From Gammaproteobacteria bacterium (GTDB taxonomy: Bacteria; Pseudomonadota; Gammaproteobacteria; Pseudomonadales; Pseudohongiellaceae): 41,573 nt of DNA. The position numbers and the translations under genes are program-made. Shown here one piece after another: positions 35,035 to 41,573 of the stretch; position 1 is the stretch's first letter, and the number at the start of each line of letters is the position of its first letter. The notes beneath the pieces are model-generated. The model saw only the letters and a program-made list of their open reading frames with translations, was not told where the DNA came from and did not search any database. The DNA lies in the NCBI GenBank assembly GCA_029242705.1, contig JAQWTK010000037.1:1-41573 (forward strand), written 5' to 3'.

Positions 35035-38000
35035 ATGCGTCTGAAGTCTATCAAGCTGTCTGGGTTCAAATCATTCGTAGATCCAACCACTATCAACTTT
35101 CCTTCAAATTTAGGGGCAGTTGTTGGTCCTAATGGCTGTGGAAAATCTAATGTTATAGATGCTGTTCGCTGGGTCATGGGAGAAAGTTCCGCCAAAAACC
35201 TCCGCGGAGAAAGTATGGCAGATGTCATTTTTAACGGGTCTAGCGCAAGAAAGCCCGTGGGTCAGGCGAGTGTAGAGTTAATTTTCGATAACGAAGACCG
35301 TAGGCTGGTGGGTGACCATGTTAACTTTAGCGAGGTAGCCATAAAGCGAAAGATCGATAGAGATGGCCAATCTATTTATTCGCTCAATGGGACCTCTTGT
35401 CGGAGGAAGGATATTACTGATGTCTTCCTAGGGACGGGCCTTGGTGCGAGAAGCTACTCAATTATAGAGCAGGGTATGGTATCTAGGCTTATTGAATCCA
35501 AGCCTGAAGAGTTGAGGGTTTATATAGAAGAAGCAGCGGGTATTTCTAAGTACAAAGAAAGAAGGAAGGAAACCGAGAGACGAATTAAACGTACTAAAGA
35601 GAATTTAGAGCGCCTTACAGATATCCGCGAGGAACTTGAGCGCCAGTTACAGCATTTGAAAAGACAGTCGGTAGCAGCGGAGAAGTATGGAGAGCTCAAA
35701 CAACAAGAAAGGGAGACATCGGCTAACTTAAGCGCCTTGCGTTGGCTTAGTTTGGATGAAGAGATCAAAAATAACCAAGAGAAGATCGATAGCCTCCAAA
35801 TTAGTATTGAATCTTCTACTGCCGATCAGCGCCGTGTTGATGCAGATAGCGAAAAGCACTTGGGCGACAATGCTGAATTCACTGACGCTTTGGGTGAGGT
35901 TCAGGCGAGGTTTTATAGTTTAGGTAGCGATATCGCGCGGGTAGAGCAATCAATAGAGCACCGAATTGAAAGGGTTGAACAGCTCAAGTTAGATTTAAAT
36001 GAAACAGAGGAAGGTTGGAATCAAGCTAAGGAAGAGCTCGACATTGATTTGCGGAAGATCACCACCCTTGATGCTGAATTAGCTGTAGTATCACCCGAGC
36101 TTGAGTCTGCTAGAGCCTTGGAGGTCGAGTCTTCCCAAGTTTTGCGTGAAGCTGAGGTGGCGTTGCAAAAATGGCAGCAAGAATGGGTCGCTTTTAATGA
36201 ACGCGCAGAGGCGCCGAGGCAAACCGCTGAAGTAGAGCAATCTAAAATACAGCAATTAGAAAATAGTGTTGGCCGAGCGTTACAGAGGAAACAGAACCTT
36301 GAAGAAGAATTAAAATTATTGAAGGAAATGCCGGCCAGTTCTGGATTGGAGAGCGTTCTCGAGGAGGCCGGCGAGCTAGAAAATTCCATAGTAGCGCTGC
36401 AAAAAGACTCCACTGGGTTTGCCGGGATAATCGAGGATGGTCGTGAGAAGCTAACTAATTGTGACAATGAGTTGAATAGTGTCCGCAGTGAATTACAGGC
36501 CTCCAAGGGGAAAAAGGCTTCATTAGAGGCCTTGCAACAAGCGGCTCTAGGTCAAGATGATCTACAAATAAATTCTTGGTTAGAAAAGCACAAATTAGAT
36601 TCGCAAACCAGTTTGGGTGAAAGTTTAGATATTTACCCTGGTTGGGAGTGTGCTGTAGAGGCAGTTCTGGGAGATAAGCTCCAAGCTATTTGTTTACAAG
36701 GACTGGACAAAGTAGAAGGGCTATTGGAAGAACTGCCCAAAGGCAAATTATGTTTTATCGATACTGAAGAGAAGGGTCAAGGAGGTGCTGATTCAGTAGA
36801 AGGCCGAACACCACTGATTGATAAGGTTAAAAATGGCGCGAATATACGAGACCAGTTAAGGGGTATTTTTGCAGCGAATAACCTTGACAATGCATTGTCA
36901 TTAAGAAAAAAATTAAGCTCTCAAGAGTCAATTATTACGGCAGATGGTATTTGGCTGGGACGAAACTGGATAGCGGTTAAAACCAAACCTGCTCAGGATT
37001 CGATATCTGAACGGCGCATCAAAATAGATGAATTAAATAATAAAATCAAGGAATTAAATAATAAATCGAGTGGTCTTTCTATATCGAGAGTGACGTTTAC
37101 GAGTGAATTAACTGATAATGAGCTTCGACGAGAGGGGCAGCAATCTGAGCTTGCAGAGAAAGCGCAACGTCTCGGAGATCTAAAATCAAAGATTAGCGCT
37201 CAGCAAGCTAAGGAAGAAGAGGCTGTATCTAGAAAAAGAAGGATATCGGAAGAGTTAGACGAATTAGCTATTTTGCTCAAAACAGAGGAGGAAAATATTG
37301 CTGATAGTAGGGCTAATTTAGAGAAAGCTCTCGATGTTATGGCAGATGATGCTGGGGTAAGAGAGGATTTGGAAAAGGCCCGCGAAGAAACACAGAATTC
37401 AGTTGCAACTGCAAGAGATAAAGCTCGGAAAAACAAAGATTTATCACACGAACTTGCGCTAAAACAACAAGCAATTCAAGCCCAATTACAATCGACCCGT
37501 GAGACGATGGATAGGATGGCTGCCCAAGTTGAGCGCTCAAAAGAGAAAATGGGAACCTTGTCCGAGCAGATTGATGAGTCGGATGTGCCTATAGAAAGCA
37601 TGCGCGCAGAACTTGCCGCCTTTTTGGAGCAACGCTTGGTGGTTGAGAAAGAATTGGGAGTAGCTAAGGGGCGTGTGGACGAAAATGAAAGCGCTATTCG
37701 TGAGTTAGAGAAGAAGCGAAGTAGTATACAAGAGGACTTGGTCGGTATTCGCGAACAACTAATGGAAGTTCGTCTTAAAAGCGAAGGTGCATCTGTTAAG
37801 CGTGAAGCTCTCCTAGAACAATTACAGGAATCTAATTTTGTATTGAATCAGGTTCTGGAAAACCTTCCAGAGGATTTGGAGGAAAGTCATTGTGAGCAAG
37901 AGCTTGAGAAAATCTCTAATCGAATACAAAGATTAGGCCCCATAAATTTGGCTGCTATTGATGAGTACAATTTACAAAGTGAAAGAAAGGTTTATTTAGA

Positions 38001-38547
38001 TAGCCAGAATGACGATCTAGAAAAAGCTCTAGCTACACTCCAAGGTGCTATCCGCAAAATAGATAAAGAGACTAGAGCGCGGTTTAAAGAAACCTTTGAC
38101 AAGATAAATACTGGCCTACAGGCTTTATTCCCTCGAATATTTGGTGGAGGTCATGCTTATTTGGACATGACTGGCGAAGATCTGCTCGATACAGGGGTTG
38201 CGATCATGGCTCGCCCACCAGGTAAGCGCAACAGTACTATACACCTGCTATCTGGAGGGGAGAAAGCTATGACCGCGATTGCGCTAGTTTTTTCCATATT
38301 TCACCTAAATCCATCACCATTTTGTATGCTCGACGAGGTTGATGCACCCCTTGATGATGCTAATGTCCAACGCTACGCTAATCTTGTTAAGGAGATGTCT
38401 CAGTCCGTACAATTTATATTTATTACGCACAATAAGATAACTATGGAGATGGCGAACCAATTATTGGGGGTTACTATGCACGAGGCAGGTGTATCGCGAA
38501 TCGTTGCCGTCGATGTTGATGAGGCGGCTGAACTTGCCGCAATGTAG
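35035..38547 (+). CDS. smc: Chromosome segregation ATPase SMC
   Basis: Long-armed ATPase that, with ScpA and ScpB (1462-3168), compacts and separates chromosomes. 1170 residues, normal size. Walker A GPNGCGKS is at 31-38; coiled coils run from about 165 to 490 and 660 to 1000; the hinge is about 500-650 (PGWECAVEAVLGDKLQ); the signature LSGGEKA starts at 1072 and Walker B ends in MLDEVDAPLDD with Asp1100 and Glu1101. A GGGG lies just ahead of the ATG. Followed by zipA and ligA as in Pseudomonas. Confidence 0.98.
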   Translation: MRLKSIKLSGFKSFVDPTTINFPSNLGAVVGPNGCGKSNVIDAVRWVMGESSAKNLRGESMADVIFNGSSARKPVGQASVELIFDNEDRRLVGDHVNFSEVAIKRKIDRDGQSIYSLNGTSCRRKDITDVFLGTGLGARSYSIIEQGMVSRLIESKPEELRVYIEEAAGISKYKERRKETERRIKRTKENLERLTDIREELERQLQHLKRQSVAAEKYGELKQQERETSANLSALRWLSLDEEIKNNQEKIDSLQISIESSTADQRRVDADSEKHLGDNAEFTDALGEVQARFYSLGSDIARVEQSIEHRIERVEQLKLDLNETEEGWNQAKEELDIDLRKITTLDAELAVVSPELESARALEVESSQVLREAEVALQKWQQEWVAFNERAEAPRQTAEVEQSKIQQLENSVGRALQRKQNLEEELKLLKEMPASSGLESVLEEAGELENSIVALQKDSTGFAGIIEDGREKLTNCDNELNSVRSELQASKGKKASLEALQQAALGQDDLQINSWLEKHKLDSQTSLGESLDIYPGWECAVEAVLGDKLQAICLQGLDKVEGLLEELPKGKLCFIDTEEKGQGGADSVEGRTPLIDKVKNGANIRDQLRGIFAANNLDNALSLRKKLSSQESIITADGIWLGRNWIAVKTKPAQDSISERRIKIDELNNKIKELNNKSSGLSISRVTFTSELTDNELRREGQQSELAEKAQRLGDLKSKISAQQAKEEEAVSRKRRISEELDELAILLKTEEENIADSRANLEKALDVMADDAGVREDLEKAREETQNSVATARDKARKNKDLSHELALKQQAIQAQLQSTRETMDRMAAQVERSKEKMGTLSEQIDESDVPIESMRAELAAFLEQRLVVEKELGVAKGRVDENESAIRELEKKRSSIQEDLVGIREQLMEVRLKSEGASVKREALLEQLQESNFVLNQVLENLPEDLEESHCEQELEKISNRIQRLGPINLAAIDEYNLQSERKVYLDSQNDDLEKALATLQGAIRKIDKETRARFKETFDKINTGLQALFPRIFGGGHAYLDMTGEDLLDTGVAIMARPPGKRNSTIHLLSGGEKAMTAIALVFSIFHLNPSPFCMLDEVDAPLDDANVQRYANLVKEMSQSVQFIFITHNKITMEMANQLLGVTMHEAGVSRIVAVDVDEAAELAAM

Positions 38548-38606
38548 ATAGTATTTCTCATAAATATTGATCATTTGATGCTAAAGAAATTCTGGTAACT
38601 GCAGGA

Positions 38607-38631
38607 TAATATTAGAAGTTTTCTAATATTA
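38607..38631 (+). repeat. Perfect 11-bp inverted repeat between smc and zipA
   Basis: TAATATTAGAA (38607-38617) and TTCTAATATTA (38621-38631) are exact inverted copies around GTT. The hairpin is almost wholly A-T, ends 25 bases before the zipA ATG, and has no T-run after it, so it is not a typical terminator. It may be a protein-binding site or may shape zipA translation. Confidence 0.55.
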
Positions 38632-38656
38632 GTGTATCAAATGGGCTTAATTTCTT

Positions 38657-40327
38657 ATGGGCTTCCGTGAGTTAGTCATTTTATTGCTCGGACTGCTAGC
38701 TGTGACAGTGATGCTTAGGGGGCTTTATATCGCTATTCAAGCTCGTCGGAGTCAAATACGGCTCGCTATAGACAAAAACATTCCGGAAGACTACGACTTA
38801 GAAGAGTTTGAATTAGCTGAGCTCCCCGGAGGGGGAGCGCGCAAAGTGGATCGCTCTGTTTATCGCTCAGGAGAGGATAGCCATGCACTTGAATCAGCTT
38901 ATTCTGAGGATACAGGGTTTTCCTCGCATTCTTTTCATGATTCTATCCCCATTCTTATGGATCCGGTTGAGATAAGAGATCTAGATCGAGGAGGCTTAGA
39001 GGATCCTAGTAATGCCGTTACCAAAGAAGAAGATTTTAAAAATTCTGCTAAAGAGCAAGCTGATGAAAACTCTGATCATTATCAATTTGAAAAGGTCAAT
39101 ATTGGAGAGAGTCGTATTGGGTCGGATGAATTGGAAGACGAAGAACATACTCTGTATGTAAAAGAGATAACAGAAACTCGTGAGGACCAAAATACCACCT
39201 TCGATGATAGTGATGCTTACCAAGAGCGGGGCTCGTACGAGGATGAAATCTCTAATGGGTTTCATGAAGAAGAAATTGACTATTCTATTGGGGAAGGCAT
39301 CTTACAAGAAGGAAGTAACTCCTTAGACCAGCAAACGCTAGAATATGAAACCAATGAGTGCGGGGACAGAATTAATAATGATGACGAAATATTAGAAGAA
39401 AGCCCCGAAATTAATGATTCTTTCGAAGATAAGCTGGGTGATTTTTCTATGATTGCCGGTGAAAGAATTGGACACGATCAAGTACTAGCCGGAGAAGTTT
39501 CGGAATCTATAGAGAGCGAAAAGCAAGATTTTGAAAAGGAGGAATCTTTTTTCCGTCATTCAGTAAAATCCTTATTCGCTCTTCTGGATAGAGGCAAAGA
39601 TGCTGAAGATAAAGCTGAGAAACTAGAGATAGAACTAGAAGAGGAAAAATCATTTCGTCAATCTCAGATAATTAATGAGTTAGAGGATTTTTTTGATGAA
39701 GAGGATCTTCCCCCACAAGTTATTCCAGAAAACTTGGAAGAAATTGAAGAGAGCATAGGAAGTATTCCTGAGGCCAATGAGACTACTGCTGATAACGTAG
39801 CGAATTTTGAAGATGCTTTTGCGTTAAACGAGCTAAACTCTTCTGAGGGCGAAGAAATTTCTTCCAGTACTCAGGAGTATATCCATTCTTCCGAGGTTCT
39901 AGTTGTTAATGTGATGGCTAAAGAAGGTTGCGAATTTTCGGGTGATGAACTACTACATGTATTAGTTAACAATCGATTAGTCTTTGGAGAGATGAGTATT
40001 TTTCACCGCTATTTAGAGGGTGATAATGAAAACTCGGTAATATTTAGTGTAGCAAATGTTTTAAAACCTGGGATATTTGATCTATACAAGATGAATGAAT
40101 TTTCGACTATTGGGGTTAGCTTATTTCTTTCGCTTCCTTCTGGCATCAATAATTTACAAGCATTTGAGGACATGATTGAAGTTGCTCAAGATATTTGTAA
40201 TATTCTCGATGGAGAATTAAAAGATGACCACCGCAGTGTTATGACAGCGCAAACTACAGAACACTACAGGCAGCGCATTAGAGATTTCGAATTACTCCAA
40301 TTAAAAGCAGCTGGAAGTCGCAGTTAA
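38657..40327 (+). CDS. zipA: Cell division protein ZipA with long acidic linker
   Basis: Membrane anchor that ties FtsZ to the inner membrane. An N-terminal transmembrane helix (about 4-26, LVILLLGLLAVTVML) is followed by a basic patch (QARRSQIR), then the C-terminal FtsZ-binding ZipA domain at about 413-550 (VLVVNVMAKEG, LVFGEMSIFHRY). Between them lie about 380 residues dominated by Glu and Asp. Usual ZipA proteins are about 280-350 residues with a Pro/Gln-rich linker, so 556 is exceptional. Position between smc and ligA supports the call. I see no internal duplication. Confidence 0.93.
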   Translation: MGFRELVILLLGLLAVTVMLRGLYIAIQARRSQIRLAIDKNIPEDYDLEEFELAELPGGGARKVDRSVYRSGEDSHALESAYSEDTGFSSHSFHDSIPILMDPVEIRDLDRGGLEDPSNAVTKEEDFKNSAKEQADENSDHYQFEKVNIGESRIGSDELEDEEHTLYVKEITETREDQNTTFDDSDAYQERGSYEDEISNGFHEEEIDYSIGEGILQEGSNSLDQQTLEYETNECGDRINNDDEILEESPEINDSFEDKLGDFSMIAGERIGHDQVLAGEVSESIESEKQDFEKEESFFRHSVKSLFALLDRGKDAEDKAEKLEIELEEEKSFRQSQIINELEDFFDEEDLPPQVIPENLEEIEESIGSIPEANETTADNVANFEDAFALNELNSSEGEEISSSTQEYIHSSEVLVVNVMAKEGCEFSGDELLHVLVNNRLVFGEMSIFHRYLEGDNENSVIFSVANVLKPGIFDLYKMNEFSTIGVSLFLSLPSGINNLQAFEDMIEVAQDICNILDGELKDDHRSVMTAQTTEHYRQRIRDFELLQLKAAGSRS

Positions 40328-40345
40328 TCAAACTTTTTAGTTTAA

Positions 40346-41573
<1,228 letters not shown>

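Overview
The window is a contiguous, gene-dense, AT-rich piece of chromosome from a gammaproteobacterium, most likely a free-living (marine-type) relative of Pseudomonas and the Cellvibrionales/OMG groups. Evidence: a fused tyrA-aroA gene, a six-domain ribosomal protein S1, both IHF subunits, a ZipA division protein, and gene orders that match pseudomonads block by block. No phage, insertion sequence or CRISPR array was seen.

Layout. (1) 1-4112, plus strand: a possible 3' end of an unknown gene at the left edge, then trpS, scpA, scpB, rluB (tryptophan charging, SMC-kleisin chromosome segregation, 23S pseudouridylation). (2) 4153-7662, minus strand: a tight operon mtaD-ubiG-gph-SDR. (3) 8036-17837, plus strand: gyrA, a prephenate dehydratase lacking its chorismate mutase half, tyrA-aroA, cmk, rpsA, ihfB, lapA, pyrF. 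Compared with the usual pseudomonad order, mtnA, serC and hisC are missing. (4) 17843-21013: a WbpL-like initiating glycosyltransferase and a WbpM-like dehydratase. These sit between ihfB and uvrB, where P. aeruginosa carries its O-antigen cluster, but nothing else of that cluster is present. (5) 21024-24021: ppiA (minus), tRNA-Asn (minus), uvrB. (6) 24049-31786: promoter, tRNA-Val, then thrS-infC-rpmI-rplT-pheS-pheT-ihfA-merR and tRNA-Pro. (7) 31787-34844: a small accessory islet with a 40-codon signal-peptide ORF, an NTF2/SnoaL-like protein, a secreted PhoPQ-related alpha/beta hydrolase, a small secreted two-cysteine protein and an unrecognised membrane protein. (8) 35035-41573: smc, zipA with an unusually long acidic linker, and ligA running off the right edge.

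Most genes are housekeeping: translation (three tRNAs, three tRNA synthetases, IF3, L35, L20, S1), DNA topology and repair (gyrA, uvrB, ligA, IHF, SMC-ScpAB), aromatic amino acid and pyrimidine synthesis, and envelope or division functions. The most interesting signals are outside the core coding regions: layered start signals ahead of infC, a leader without Shine-Dalgarno sequence before rpsA, several perfect inverted repeats (before uvrB, after tRNA-Pro, between smc and zipA), the stripped O-antigen site, and the islet after tRNA-Pro. I did not find a clearly new multi-gene system. The infC start region and the islet are the best places to look.
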